Below are positions 25,310 to 34,082 of a stretch of DNA of 61,658 bases, piece by piece. The stretch covers positions 1 to 61,658 of the forward strand of contig JAISYX010000021.1 of assembly GCA_031269595.1 (NCBI GenBank). The letters are read 5' to 3'. Position numbers and translations under genes: made by a program. This DNA is from Oscillospiraceae bacterium. GTDB lineage: Bacteria; Bacillota; Clostridia; Oscillospirales; Acutalibacteraceae. The notes under the pieces are model-generated. The model had not been told where the DNA came from. It searched no databases and saw nothing but the letters and a program-made list of their open reading frames with translations. Numbering within the stretch: position 1 is the stretch's first letter; the number at the start of each line of letters is the position of its first letter.

Positions 25310-27163
25310 TTATGCATTATCTGCAAATGCGCCTGTATACAGCTGATAATACTTGCCCTTTGCCTCAATCAAGGTTTCGTGGCTGCCACGCTCTATTACC
25401 CTGCCCTGTTCAAGCACCATGATAGCGTCGGCGTTTTTTACAGTAGATAGCCTGTGGGCAATTACAAACACTGTGCGCCCCTCCATTAGGCCGTCCATGC
25501 CCTTTTGCACTATGGCCTCTGTTCGGGTGTCTATGCTGGAGGTGGCCTCGTCCAAAATCATAACGGGAGGGTCTGCAACGGCGGCTCTGGCAATGGCAAG
25601 GAGCTGCCTCTGCCCACCTGAGAGATTGCCTCCGTCTCCTGAAATTACCGTGCTGTAGCCCTCCGGCAGGCGCATAATAAAATCGTGAGCGTTGGCAATT
25701 TTAGCCGCATTTATTATCTCCTCTTCTGTTGCGCTTAGCTTGCCATAGCGTATATTCTCCGCCACTGTGCCTGTAAACAGATGGGTATCCTGCAGCACAA
25801 TTCCAAGGGAGCGGCGCAGGTCGGCTTTTTTAATTTTGTTGATATTTATGCCGTCAAAGCGGATTTTGCCGTCTGCAATGTCATAAAAGCGGTTTATTAG
25901 GTTGGTAATAGTGGTTTTGCCTGCGCCTGTCGCACCCACAAAGGCCAGCTTTTGCCCTGGCTTTGCGTACAGAGTGACATCATGGAGCACCAATTTTTCT
26001 TCATTATAGCCAAAATCCACGTCAAAAAATCTAACGTCCCCTTGCAGCGGGGTGTAGGTAATGCTGCCGTCCTCGTGGGGGTGCTTCCACGCCCATGTGC
26101 CTGTGCGCTCTGTGCACTCCGTGCACTCGTTATCGCTCTTGGTGTTGACTAGAGTAACATAGCCGTCGTCTACCTCGCACTCCTCATCTAAAAGGTTAAA
26201 AATGCGCTCTGCCCCCGCAAGAGCCATTGTAATAGCATTTATTTGGGTGGACATTTGGCCTATTGGGGCACTAAAGGCCTTTGAGAGTGTAAGAAAAGCC
26301 GCAATAGTGCCAAGGGTCATGCCTGCAACTCCGTTTATAGCCAGAGCACCGCCCAGCAGTGCTATAAGCACATATTGCACTGCACCTATATTCATCATAA
26401 CAGGCATAAGGATATTAGTCAGGCCTGTGGCTGTGGAGGCGTGCTTGCGCAGCTCTTCATTTTTGACGTCAAACTGTGCCTTGGCGGCCTCCTCATGACA
26501 AAACACCTTAACCACCCTTTGGCCGTTTATCATCTCTTCAATATAGCCGTTCATGCTGCCTAATGCCCTCTGCTGCTCCTTAAAGTGCGCCGCCGCCTTG
26601 CTGCCTACCTTTTTAACTATCCACAGCATAACAGCAACACAGACAAACACAAAAAGGCTGAGGGGAATGCTGAGTATAAGCATAGCCACCGTAACAGCTA
26701 TAATGGTGATAATTGACGAAAATGCCTGAGGCAGGCTCATAGAGAGCATCTCCCGCAGGGTGTCAGTATCGTTGGTGTAGCGGCTCATTAGGTCGCCGTG
26801 GGTGTGAGTATCGTAATACTTGATAGGAAGAGCCTGCATGTGGGCAAACATTTCGTCTCGGATTTTTCTAAGCACACCCTGTGCAACATTAACCATCATG
26901 CGGTTATAAATAAGAGTGGCTATAACGCCTACAAAATAAATCAGACCCATAATAAGCAAAGCCGTAAACAGGGCGGTAAACACCGGATGCTCTGCCAAAA
27001 GCAGGGGAGCAATATAATCATCCACCAGCCTTTGAATAAAGAAGGAGCCCGCTACATTGGCCACAGAGCTTATAATGATAAGAAACAGCACTATAATTAA
27101 TTGAGTGCGGTATTTGCCTGTCATTTCCTTCATCAAACGCTTTACTGTACTATTTTTCTTCAT
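25310..27163 (-). CDS. ABC exporter subunit with canonical ATP site (second gene)
   Basis: The 617-residue half-transporter has an N-terminal six-helix membrane domain (approx. 25-330) and a C-terminal nucleotide-binding domain. It has Walker A GATGAGKTT, signature LSGGQ and Walker B MILDEATSSID with the catalytic Glu. Between the two domains is an unusual stretch with two close CxxC-like cysteines (NECTECTERTG). The ATG at 27163 is chosen because GGGAGGGGG lies upstream; the coding start overlaps the end of the previous gene by 14 bases. It pairs with 27150-28955 as a heterodimeric exporter, probably for drugs, peptides or lipids. Confidence 0.93.
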   Translation of the reverse strand: MKKNSTVKRLMKEMTGKYRTQLIIVLFLIIISSVANVAGSFFIQRLVDDYIAPLLLAEHPVFTALFTALLIMGLIYFVGVIATLIYNRMMVNVAQGVLRKIRDEMFAHMQALPIKYYDTHTHGDLMSRYTNDTDTLREMLSMSLPQAFSSIITIIAVTVAMLILSIPLSLFVFVCVAVMLWIVKKVGSKAAAHFKEQQRALGSMNGYIEEMINGQRVVKVFCHEEAAKAQFDVKNEELRKHASTATGLTNILMPVMMNIGAVQYVLIALLGGALAINGVAGMTLGTIAAFLTLSKAFSAPIGQMSTQINAITMALAGAERIFNLLDEECEVDDGYVTLVNTKSDNECTECTERTGTWAWKHPHEDGSITYTPLQGDVRFFDVDFGYNEEKLVLHDVTLYAKPGQKLAFVGATGAGKTTITNLINRFYDIADGKIRFDGININKIKKADLRRSLGIVLQDTHLFTGTVAENIRYGKLSATEEEIINAAKIANAHDFIMRLPEGYSTVISGDGGNLSGGQRQLLAIARAAVADPPVMILDEATSSIDTRTEAIVQKGMDGLMEGRTVFVIAHRLSTVKNADAIMVLEQGRVIERGSHETLIEAKGKYYQLYTGAFADNA

Positions 27164-28955
27164 CAAAATCGCCCCCTCCCTGTGCCTGAGAGTTATAAAC
27201 CTCTTGGTAAATCCGGTTGCTTGCAAGCAGCTCCTCATGAGTGCCTATTGCGCCAACCTTGCCGCCCTCCATAACAATGATTCTGTCGGCGTCCTCTACA
27301 GAGGAGATGCGCTGGGCTATAATAAGCTTGGTTGTGTTGGGTATTTCCTCCCTAAAGGCACGGCGAATTTGTGAGTCTGTCTTGGTGTCTACCGCACTTG
27401 TGGAGTCGTCAAGAATTAGGATTTTGGGCTTTTTGAGCAGTGCACGGGCAATGCAGAGCCTCTGCTTTTGCCCCCCTGAGACATTAGAGCCGCCCTGCTC
27501 TATATAGGTATCGTAGCCATTGGGGAAGGTCTCAATAAAGCTGTGCGCCTGTGCCAAACGGCAGGCGTGCTTAATCTCCTCATCACTTGCGTTCTCGTTG
27601 CCCCAACGCAGATTCTCTTTTATTGTGCCTGAAAATAACACATTGCTTTGCAGAACAACAGCAACCTGATTGCGCAGAGCCTCTATGTCATAAGCACGCA
27701 CATCTGCGCCGCCAACCAGAGCTACTCCCTCGGTTACGTCATACAGCCTTGGTATAAGCTGAACCAGCGTTGTTTTGGAGCTTCCTGTTCCGCCTATAAT
27801 GCCTATGGTTTCGCCTGATTTAATATCAAAATCCACATTGCTTAAGCATAGCTTGTTTTTGTCGTTTACATAGCTAAAATTTACAGCTTTAAACGAAATT
27901 GAGCCGTCCTTAACCTCTGTTAGGGGATTCTTGGGGTTTTGCAGGTCAGATTCCTCGTGCAGCACCTCTGCTATTCTCTCAGAGGAGGCTCTGGAAATAA
28001 TAAGCATTACAAAAACCATAGAGAGAAGCATTAGGCTCATTAAAATGCTCATGGAATAGGCTATAATGCTCATAAGCTCGCCTGTGGTCATTTCATGCCC
28101 TACAATCAGCTTAGCCCCCACCCAGGAGATTAAAATAAGGCAGGTGTAAATGCACAGCTGCATAAGGGGCATGTTAAAGGCCACTCTTTTTTGTCCTTGG
28201 GTAAAATCACTGTAAAGCTCGGCGGAGATAGTGTTAAATTTATCCTTTTCGGTCTCTTCTCTGACATAGGATTTAACCACACGTATACCCCGCAGATTTT
28301 CTTGCACCACGCTGTTTAGCTTATCGTATATTTTAAAGGCACGCACAAAAATAGGATGTGCATAAAGGGATATAAAAGCCAAGCCAAAGGCCAAAACAGG
28401 AATAACACACACAAAGATAATAGAGATTTGCGCATTTGTGTTAAAGGCCATAATAAGTGCAAATATAATCATCAAAATGCCTCGCACAGCCTGCCGTATG
28501 ATGGCCTGATAGGCCATCATTACATTGTTTACATCGGTTGTAAGGCGTGTTACAAGGCTTGCTGTGGAGAATTTATCAATATTTGAAAAGGAAAAGGTTT
28601 GCACCCTTGCAAATATATCCCTGCGCAAATTGGCCACAAAGCCTGTTGCGGCAGAGGCCGCATAGGAACCGCTCATAGCACCGAAGAACAGCGAGAGCAT
28701 TGCAAAAATAACCAACACAAGGCTCATTTTTGCCACATAGCCCATGTTGCCGCCCTCAATGCCCTTATCTATTAATCCTGCCATAAGAAAGGGGATTAGC
28801 ACCTCCATAACAACCTCACCCACCATAAACACAGGCGAGAGTATGGATTCCTTTTTGTATTGCCTAATTGATTTAGCAAGGGTTTTTATTATGTGCGGCT
28901 TTTCTGCTGCTCTTTCAAGCTGCACAGCCGACGTTTTGCTTTGTGCTTGTTTCAT
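27150..28955 (-). CDS. ABC exporter subunit with a degenerate ATP site (first gene)
   Basis: The 601-residue half-transporter has six membrane helices and a nucleotide-binding domain with Walker A GGTGSSKTT, signature VSGGQKQR and Walker B ILILDDSTSAVD. The catalytic Glu after Walker B is replaced by Asp and Walker A has Ser where Gly-Lys is usual. This is the pattern of the degenerate site in heterodimeric exporters such as TM287/288 or BmrCD. The upstream leader carries a hairpin followed by a T run. The substrate is unknown. Confidence 0.93.
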   Translation of the reverse strand: MKQAQSKTSAVQLERAAEKPHIIKTLAKSIRQYKKESILSPVFMVGEVVMEVLIPFLMAGLIDKGIEGGNMGYVAKMSLVLVIFAMLSLFFGAMSGSYAASAATGFVANLRRDIFARVQTFSFSNIDKFSTASLVTRLTTDVNNVMMAYQAIIRQAVRGILMIIFALIMAFNTNAQISIIFVCVIPVLAFGLAFISLYAHPIFVRAFKIYDKLNSVVQENLRGIRVVKSYVREETEKDKFNTISAELYSDFTQGQKRVAFNMPLMQLCIYTCLILISWVGAKLIVGHEMTTGELMSIIAYSMSILMSLMLLSMVFVMLIISRASSERIAEVLHEESDLQNPKNPLTEVKDGSISFKAVNFSYVNDKNKLCLSNVDFDIKSGETIGIIGGTGSSKTTLVQLIPRLYDVTEGVALVGGADVRAYDIEALRNQVAVVLQSNVLFSGTIKENLRWGNENASDEEIKHACRLAQAHSFIETFPNGYDTYIEQGGSNVSGGQKQRLCIARALLKKPKILILDDSTSAVDTKTDSQIRRAFREEIPNTTKLIIAQRISSVEDADRIIVMEGGKVGAIGTHEELLASNRIYQEVYNSQAQGGGDFDEEK

Positions 28956-28984
28956 GGAATAACTTGCCTCCTAAAAATTCATAT

Positions 28985-29042
28985 AAAAAACAACGAGTAC
29001 CATTGAAGTAAACTGGATTTATGCGCTTCAACGCTACTCGTT
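28985..29042 (-). promoter_or_regulatory. Leader hairpin with T run upstream of the ABC exporter (possible attenuator)
   Basis: On the minus strand, arms of 17 bases (29026-29042 and 28992-29008, 14 of 17 paired) are followed at once by a T run (28985-28990) and then the AGGAGG of the first gene. The promoter lies directly upstream, so the hairpin is transcribed first. This is the geometry of a conditional terminator. Confidence 0.55.
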
Positions 29043-29050
29043 ATTTATAT

Positions 29051-29079
29051 ATTATAGCATGTTTTTGGGAATTGCGCAA
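29051..29079 (-). promoter_or_regulatory. Promoter of the ABC exporter operon
   Basis: A perfect TATAAT (29051-29056) with a weak -35 (TTGCGC, 29074-29079) at 17 bases. No further structure is clear between here and the end of the chitinase-like gene (29254). Confidence 0.5.
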
Positions 29080-29253
29080 GAAAAATTTTTGCGGAGTTAT
29101 CGTCTACGCACACAAAGCGCAGCATCCCTTTGGTTAACGGTTGCCTTCTGCCTCCCCTCCTAGATTCCGGAGAAAAGGGAGAAACCGGAGCAACCGGAGG
29201 AAGATAAATGGCAAATTAAAAGCCTAAGCCAATTATACAATATGAATTATACA

Positions 29254-31158
29254 CTAACTAACCACAAGACTGCTTGTCAATTCAACCAGCTTGCCGTTTG
29301 AATCCTTTACATAGGAGCGCACCTGATAGCTTCCCGCCTCTGTTGGGGTAAAGGTAAAGCCGCTTGTGCCCTGATATGCGCCGCTCTTATACACCTTGCC
29401 GCCCTTTAGCACATAATAGCTATAGCTGTAGCTGGGTGTTCCGCCCGCTGCGTTGATAGTGTAGTTAACCGCCGTGCCCTGAGCTACCGTGCCTGTCTTG
29501 CTTGCGCTTACACTTGGTATTGCAAGGGGAGCTTGCACCGTAACGCCCGTGTTCCATGTGGAGGAGGCCGTCACGCTGCTGCTGTCCTTAACCGTTACCT
29601 TAACCGTGTAAGTGCCCGGGTCATTCAGGGTGACAGCATAGCTCGCCGAAGTACTGTAGCTCCTTGTGGCAGAGAGCGCAGAGTTCTTGTAAAGCTCATA
29701 TTGATACTGCACAGTGCCGTTTGAATTGGCAACTGTTGTGCTAAATGTAACCGCCGTTCCTGCGGGTACAGTTCCGCTCTTGTTGGAGGTAAGGGAGGCA
29801 ACCGAGATACTCACAACCGTAACGCCTGTAGTCCATTCAGCAGAGGCAGGCACGTTGCTGCTGTCCTTAACCGTTACCTTAACCGTGTAGGTGCCCGGGT
29901 CATTCAGAGTGACAGCATAGCTCGCCGAAGTGCTGTAGCTCCTTGTTGCAGAAAGAGTTCCGTTTTTATACAGCTCATATTGATACTGCACAGTGCCGTT
30001 TGAATTGGCAACTGTTGTGCTAAATGTAACCGCCGTTCCTGAGGGGACAGTGCCGCTCTTGTTGGAGGTCAGGGAGGCAACAGAGATAGTCGCAGGGGTG
30101 TCGTAATTATCCAAAACAGTCTCCATAGCGGTAAGGAAGGTGTTGCCCGCACGGACATCAGCGTTAAGACTCCAGGTCATAGCTCCCCTAAAGGTGGGGT
30201 ATTTGCTAAGCAGAGTATCCAGCGCAGAGGCCACAACAGCGTTGCTCATTGTGCCTGAGCTGGCAGATTCCCCAAGCAACACACCAAAGGCAACCTGATC
30301 CGGACGCAAACCCGGGAAGGTCTCGCCATTGGCCGTTCTAAAGCCGTTTATCAGCATCTCCGAGCACTTTACCAAGCTGTTTGCATTGTAGCCGGAAGCT
30401 CCCACAGATGAATAGTTGATGCTGTTATTGTAATACTGAGGGTGTATATAGGTGAGTATATCCCTGATGTTATAGAGCAAGGGCAGATACCCGCCGCTGT
30501 AATCGCCCCAGCGTGTAGAGCCGCCCTGTACATATGGGTGCTCAGGAGCCATGGAGATAATAAAATTAGAGCCATAGCTCGCCGCCAATTGCTGGCAGAT
30601 ATATATCATATACTTGTGTATATTCTGTGAGGGATTCGCCATGCTGTCTGAGCTGTTTACGTTCATTATAGCCGCACCGCCCGGGGTGCGCTCAAAGTCT
30701 ATGTCAAAGCCATCAAAGCCATAGTAATCAACTATGCTTTTTATGCTGCTCAGGCAGGTGTTGCGCTGGCTCTCACTTGTCATGCTCAGGGGGAAGTTAT
30801 CCGCACCGCCAAAGGATATTACAACCTTTTGGCCTCTGGCCTGACAGAACTCAACGTCAGACTTAAACGCCGCCGCACCGCCCGGATACAGCGAGCTGTC
30901 TGGCGTAAAGGTGGCAGTGTAGCCGGCAGAATCCACCAGCATAAACGAAACGTTGACAACATCCCACCCTGCGGGAACATTACGAAGAAGCAGGCGGGGC
31001 GTGCTCACCCAATTCTCCCAATATCCAATAACAATATGGGCGGGGAGCGGGGTGCTGCTCATTGCAGAGGCAGGCACTGCGCCTAAAACTCCTGTGCAAA
31101 GCAGAGCCAAAATGGTTAAAATTGCAATGATTTTGCTAAACGTTTTGCTTTTCTTCAT
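29254..31158 (-). CDS. Secreted GH18 (chitinase-like) protein with three C-terminal Ig-like domains
   Basis: The 634-residue protein has a signal peptide (to about residue 33, ...AVPASAM). The GH18 barrel (approx. 40-370) contains the catalytic motif DGFDIDFE, in which the final Glu is the acid/base, and SFGGA on an earlier strand. Two almost identical ~90-residue domains follow (SVASLTSNKSGTVP...), then a third diverged one; all are PKD/Y_Y_Y-like beta-sandwich modules. Chitin or an N-acetylglucosamine polymer, such as glycan in the gut, is the expected substrate. The ATG at 31158 is preferred (AGAGG upstream) over a GTG at 31176. The two internal repeats share long stretches of DNA identity. 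Confidence 0.92.
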   Translation of the reverse strand: MKKSKTFSKIIAILTILALLCTGVLGAVPASAMSSTPLPAHIVIGYWENWVSTPRLLLRNVPAGWDVVNVSFMLVDSAGYTATFTPDSSLYPGGAAAFKSDVEFCQARGQKVVISFGGADNFPLSMTSESQRNTCLSSIKSIVDYYGFDGFDIDFERTPGGAAIMNVNSSDSMANPSQNIHKYMIYICQQLAASYGSNFIISMAPEHPYVQGGSTRWGDYSGGYLPLLYNIRDILTYIHPQYYNNSINYSSVGASGYNANSLVKCSEMLINGFRTANGETFPGLRPDQVAFGVLLGESASSGTMSNAVVASALDTLLSKYPTFRGAMTWSLNADVRAGNTFLTAMETVLDNYDTPATISVASLTSNKSGTVPSGTAVTFSTTVANSNGTVQYQYELYKNGTLSATRSYSTSASYAVTLNDPGTYTVKVTVKDSSNVPASAEWTTGVTVVSISVASLTSNKSGTVPAGTAVTFSTTVANSNGTVQYQYELYKNSALSATRSYSTSASYAVTLNDPGTYTVKVTVKDSSSVTASSTWNTGVTVQAPLAIPSVSASKTGTVAQGTAVNYTINAAGGTPSYSYSYYVLKGGKVYKSGAYQGTSGFTFTPTEAGSYQVRSYVKDSNGKLVELTSSLVVS

Positions 31159-31321
31159 AGATAAACATCCTCTCACTTTGATTATTCATCTTAAAGTATA
31201 GCAGAAGATGTTGTCATTTTCAACGGTAATGCGGGCGTTTATTTAAATATGGCAGTTTAACCATATCTTAGGCTCAATTTTTGGTGGAGATGTACAAGTT
31301 TAAAAAAGTCTGCTTTTCCTC

Positions 31322-31377
31322 TTGACTTTTACCGTAAACGGGTATATAATATATCTATAATAACCGTTTACGGTAAA
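31322..31377 (+). promoter_or_regulatory. Promoter with two CCGTTTACGG-type operators
   Basis: TTGACT (31322-31327), a 17-base spacer and TATAAT (31345-31350). The spacer is itself an operator, TTTACCGTAAACGG (31328-31341), and its inverted copy CCGTTTACGGTAAA (31364-31377) covers the start region. A diverged version (TTTACCGCAAACGG) lies inside the second gene near 31983. Confidence 0.75.
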
Positions 31378-31392
31378 TCGGAGGACGAATAC

Positions 31393-31665
31393 ATGCAGAA
31401 TCAACTTAGCAAGCAGCAGATACTTGAGTATCTGCACAGAACGGACGAATGCCGCAAGGCAACAACCATGCCGGAGCTTAACCGCTATTTCAGGCACTGC
31501 CTTATGGCGGTTTCACGCCTAGCTGCGTGCAGCGGGGTTTTAACTGAGGAGGAGCGCAGAATCTGGCAGAAGTGCTACAGCAACACCCCCGCAGCAACGG
31601 AAGATGAGGCTTTGCAGAACGAATGGAGGAATGCCCTGTATGAATTGGAAAAACTGTGCCATTGA
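31393..31665 (+). CDS. Small helical protein of unknown function, first gene of the cassette
   Basis: The 90-residue protein starts with an ATG behind GGAGGA. It is all-helical in appearance with a pattern of charged and leucine residues; Cys occur at four places without a metal-site spacing. I do not recognise the family. It precedes and overlaps (26 bases) a gene for a sigma-factor-like protein, and both sit behind the doubly operated promoter at 31322-31377. Such two-gene units occur in phage late-control regions, but nothing else here is phage-like. Confidence 0.7.
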   Translation: MQNQLSKQQILEYLHRTDECRKATTMPELNRYFRHCLMAVSRLAACSGVLTEEERRIWQKCYSNTPAATEDEALQNEWRNALYELEKLCH

Positions 31666-32056
31666 GGATTTAAAGGAGTACGAAAGCCTTAAAACGGCTT
31701 ACCAAAATATGCGTGAACAGCTAAAAAACGCAAGACAAAAAAAGAAAATGCTGCAAGCTGTAAATGCAGCCGAGAGCACAGACAGCTTTTTAAATTCTAT
31801 TGTAGAGTATTCGTTAATATCAGAGAATTTAAAGCTGGCTAAGCGCAGGATAAAGTCAATAGAGCAAAGCCTTAGCCGCCTAAGCAAGGAGGAGCAATAT
31901 ATCTTGCGTGCCTTCTTTATGCAAAAGCAGTCACGCACAGCCGAGCTGCTATGCGAAAAGCTAAGCTGCGAGCAAGCTCACGTTTACCGCAAACGGGCAG
32001 AGGCTCTGTATAAATTCACGCTGGCGCAGTACGGGAATTTAGATGTTAGATGTTAG
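31640..32056 (+). CDS. Sigma-70 region 4-like or ArpU/RinA-like regulator
   Basis: The gene encodes 138 residues from the ATG at 31640 (GGAGGA 9 bases upstream). The N-terminal half is a coiled coil (approx. 10-75, rich in Lys/Glu/Leu). The C-terminal half, LSKEEQYILRAFFMQKQSRT then AELLCEKLSCEQAHVYRKRA, resembles a region-4-type helix-turn-helix of the kind found in phage late activators (ArpU, RinA and related DUFs). DNA binding is therefore likely and regulation of its own operators possible. The assignment rests on pattern only. Confidence 0.65.
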   Translation: MNWKNCAIEDLKEYESLKTAYQNMREQLKNARQKKKMLQAVNAAESTDSFLNSIVEYSLISENLKLAKRRIKSIEQSLSRLSKEEQYILRAFFMQKQSRTAELLCEKLSCEQAHVYRKRAEALYKFTLAQYGNLDVRC

Positions 32057-32091
32057 GTTTTAGATTTTAGACAAGCGGTGATTAACTCAAC

Positions 32092-32283
32092 CTATGCATT
32101 GGATGCATAGCGATACACATTGGCAGGAATTATCTCAAAGCCGTATTGCTGAGCTGCTTTTTCCACCTTATCATTTTGCCTTCGCATAAATTCATCCAAG
32201 CCTAACTCAAGTGATTCATTATATAACCTCTCACGTATTTCATCAATTTCCTTTTCATAATCTAAGCTGTTTAGATTTGCCAT
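32092..32283 (-). CDS. Putative antitoxin of the PIN-domain pair
   Basis: The 63-residue, acidic and helical protein (DYEKEIDEIRERLYNESLELGLDEF) begins one base after the PIN-domain gene ends, so it is translated from the same message. Its size, charge and position fit a type II antitoxin. The order toxin-then-antitoxin is the less common one. No DNA-binding motif is obvious. I do not recognise the family by name. Confidence 0.65.
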   Translation of the reverse strand: MANLNSLDYEKEIDEIRERLYNESLELGLDEFMRRQNDKVEKAAQQYGFEIIPANVYRYASNA

Positions 32284-32284
32284 A

Positions 32285-32746
32285 CTATATCACCTCCATT
32301 GGTCCGCAAATAACAATCCCGCCGTATCCATTTAAGATATTTATGGGTTCTGTCATTGTTTTTGTTTTAAATCTATTTATATGCTTAAAATTCAAGCTTA
32401 CAATTGCATCCATCCCATTAACAGAAGCACAGGCAATGTGCAATCTATCATACCAATGGGTCTCTGAAAGCATTTCAAATTTAACATATGCCTTGGCGAG
32501 CCTCTGCACCTCTTCTGACTTGCCAAGAACTTTGATATTGTATGTTTTCACTAACGAAATCATATCTCCTGACTTAGGCTCTGCCGCAGCCAATAGCTCA
32601 TCTATTACGTATGCCGAAGTAAAGGCTTCAAAGTTGCCCTCCAAAATTTCTTCAAACAATCTTACGGTGTCATTATGGTTATCTCTTTCGGGTTCAAAAT
32701 ACCTGTTAAAGATAGTTGTTTCTAAATAAATTTTTAACTTTCCCAT
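32285..32746 (-). CDS. PIN-domain ribonuclease toxin
   Basis: The gene encodes 153 residues from the ATG at 32746, behind AAGGAGGGA. It has the PIN pattern of acidic residues: KIYLETTIFNRYF at the start (here Glu rather than the usual Asp), DELLAA in the middle, then WYDRLHIACASVNGMDAIVSLNFKHI with two Asp. PIN domains in such pairs cut RNA in a metal-dependent way and are blocked by the partner. The promoter at 32768-32796 is specific to this pair. Confidence 0.82.
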   Translation of the reverse strand: MGKLKIYLETTIFNRYFEPERDNHNDTVRLFEEILEGNFEAFTSAYVIDELLAAAEPKSGDMISLVKTYNIKVLGKSEEVQRLAKAYVKFEMLSETHWYDRLHIACASVNGMDAIVSLNFKHINRFKTKTMTEPINILNGYGGIVICGPMEVI

Positions 32747-32767
32747 ACAATCCCTCCTTACCCTTAT

Positions 32768-32796
32768 ATTATACACCTCTCCTACCCAAAATGCAA
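32768..32796 (-). promoter_or_regulatory. Promoter of the PIN toxin-antitoxin pair
   Basis: TTGCAT (32791-32796), a 17-base spacer and TATAAT (32768-32773) are read on the minus strand, directly after the terminator of the preceding gene. Confidence 0.7.
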
Positions 32797-32822
32797 GCCC
32801 CGCCGCTTTTCTGCGGCAGGGC
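32797..32822 (-). terminator. Terminator of the DUF6273 gene
   Basis: GCCCTGCCGC and GCGGCGGGGC arms (32813-32822 and 32797-32806) are followed on the minus strand by TTGCATTTTG. Confidence 0.75.
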
Positions 32823-32877
32823 GATTGTTGTCTAATACTAAGTTATGTCAACCATTTTTATATAGTTATTTGCAAAT

Positions 32878-33759
32878 TTAAGCTTTAAGGCTCAAATATA
32901 AAGCAGGGCGAACCCCAAGGCTAGTATTGTTGACATTGTTACCGTTAACATTAACATTGCCGTCGTTGTTCACATATGCAGCATTGTTAGGATTGTTACC
33001 GGGGGAGCGAAGCCACCAAGGAGACGTCTCGTTCACAAATTTTGCCACTCTACTGCCGTTGTACTCATCTGCAAGCCAGTATCCATCCTTTTTAGAGTGA
33101 TTGCTTAATTTACCGCTATCCCCAAAATACTTTACTACTTCTTCCAAGCTAAGCAAAAACACTCTATCATCTGTATCATTACCGCAACTTGTTCCAAACC
33201 ATTGGTTCTTTCTGTTTACATTTTTAGTTTCAAGAATATAGGGCTGTTCATAGTAGTTGAAATTATTATAAAAAAACACACCATTTAAATAAGCTCTTAA
33301 TGAACACTTTTCCCAAGTGATGGCCTCAAATATATTGTGGTAGGCCTTCAGTTCCACTATGTCTTTTGATATGAGCAGTGCACGGCTTCTTTCAGCGTCA
33401 GTCTTTAATACAAGCCATGTTCTTCCGCCAAATTCAACCTCCTTTTCGCCTGCTTTTATTTCAGCTATGGCAGGTGGTGCAACATTCTCCTTAGACGTTG
33501 CAGTTGTACTGACAGAGCTTGCTGTGCTCATTGCTTCGCTGTCATTCTCAGCAGCAATACCGTTATAAATATTAATTTTGGATATTGCTTGGTTCGTGGT
33601 GTTGTAATCTCTTTTAAGCCCTTCAACGTCTCCTGTTGCTTGCTTTGCCTTTTTACTGCTTACTATAGCCGTTATCAAGGAGATAATAGCCACAATTATA
33701 GCAACAATGCCTGATATTATCGCAGCAACAATTATAGGTTCTTTCAAAAGGTCACGCAT
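32878..33759 (-). CDS. Membrane-anchored DUF6273 protein with an Asn-rich C-terminal loop
   Basis: The gene encodes 293 residues from the ATG at 33759 (AGGAGGT upstream). One membrane helix (approx. 9-35) is followed by a Ser/Thr/Ala linker and a DUF6273 domain (approx. 105-293). The domain shows FGGRTWLVLKTD, ALLISKDIVELKAYH, WWLRSPG and GVRPALYLSL. Between the last two is a 30-residue stretch in which nearly half the residues are Asn, encoded by AAC/AAT. The fold is related to FGE-sulfatase/C-type-lectin-like domains, some of which are targets of diversity-generating retroelements; no reverse transcriptase is in the window. A surface-displayed binding protein is likely. Confidence 0.78.
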   Translation of the reverse strand: MRDLLKEPIIVAAIISGIVAIIVAIISLITAIVSSKKAKQATGDVEGLKRDYNTTNQAISKINIYNGIAAENDSEAMSTASSVSTTATSKENVAPPAIAEIKAGEKEVEFGGRTWLVLKTDAERSRALLISKDIVELKAYHNIFEAITWEKCSLRAYLNGVFFYNNFNYYEQPYILETKNVNRKNQWFGTSCGNDTDDRVFLLSLEEVVKYFGDSGKLSNHSKKDGYWLADEYNGSRVAKFVNETSPWWLRSPGNNPNNAAYVNNDGNVNVNGNNVNNTSLGVRPALYLSLKA

Positions 33760-34082
33760 AATTTTTACCTCCTGCACTTTCTAACCTTACCATTCACATT
33801 TTATCACACAAATCCCCCAAATACTATATTTTTTTTAAATCAATCAAAATTTGTAAAAATAACCAAAAACACCACCGCCGTTTTAGTCATTTTGAGGCCT
33901 GCCTCCTTTGCCATTTACAATTTGCAATTAAAAAAACTTCTCCCTTAATAATCCTGTTTACACCACAAAAAATCTGTGCTACAATATAATAGAAGTAAGA
34001 GACAAGAAGCAAGATGTAAGTAACCTTAACTTTCAACTTTCAATTCTCAACTTTCAACTTACAAAAACCGGAGGTTTTAACT
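33760..34082. other. Intergenic region upstream of lon
   Basis: No gene is seen. It contains the lon promoter (33957-33985) and, just before the ribosome site, a degenerate run of CTTTCAA-type repeats (approx. 34027-34062). No CIRCE or CtsR operator is visible. Confidence 0.6.
33957..33985 (+). promoter_or_regulatory. Promoter of lon
   Basis: TTTACA (33957-33962), a 17-base spacer and TACAAT (33980-33985). The leader is about 90 bases. Confidence 0.65.

Noticed and set aside
32878-33759. A complete diversity-generating retroelement
   Set aside because: No reverse transcriptase, accessory gene or template repeat was found in the window.
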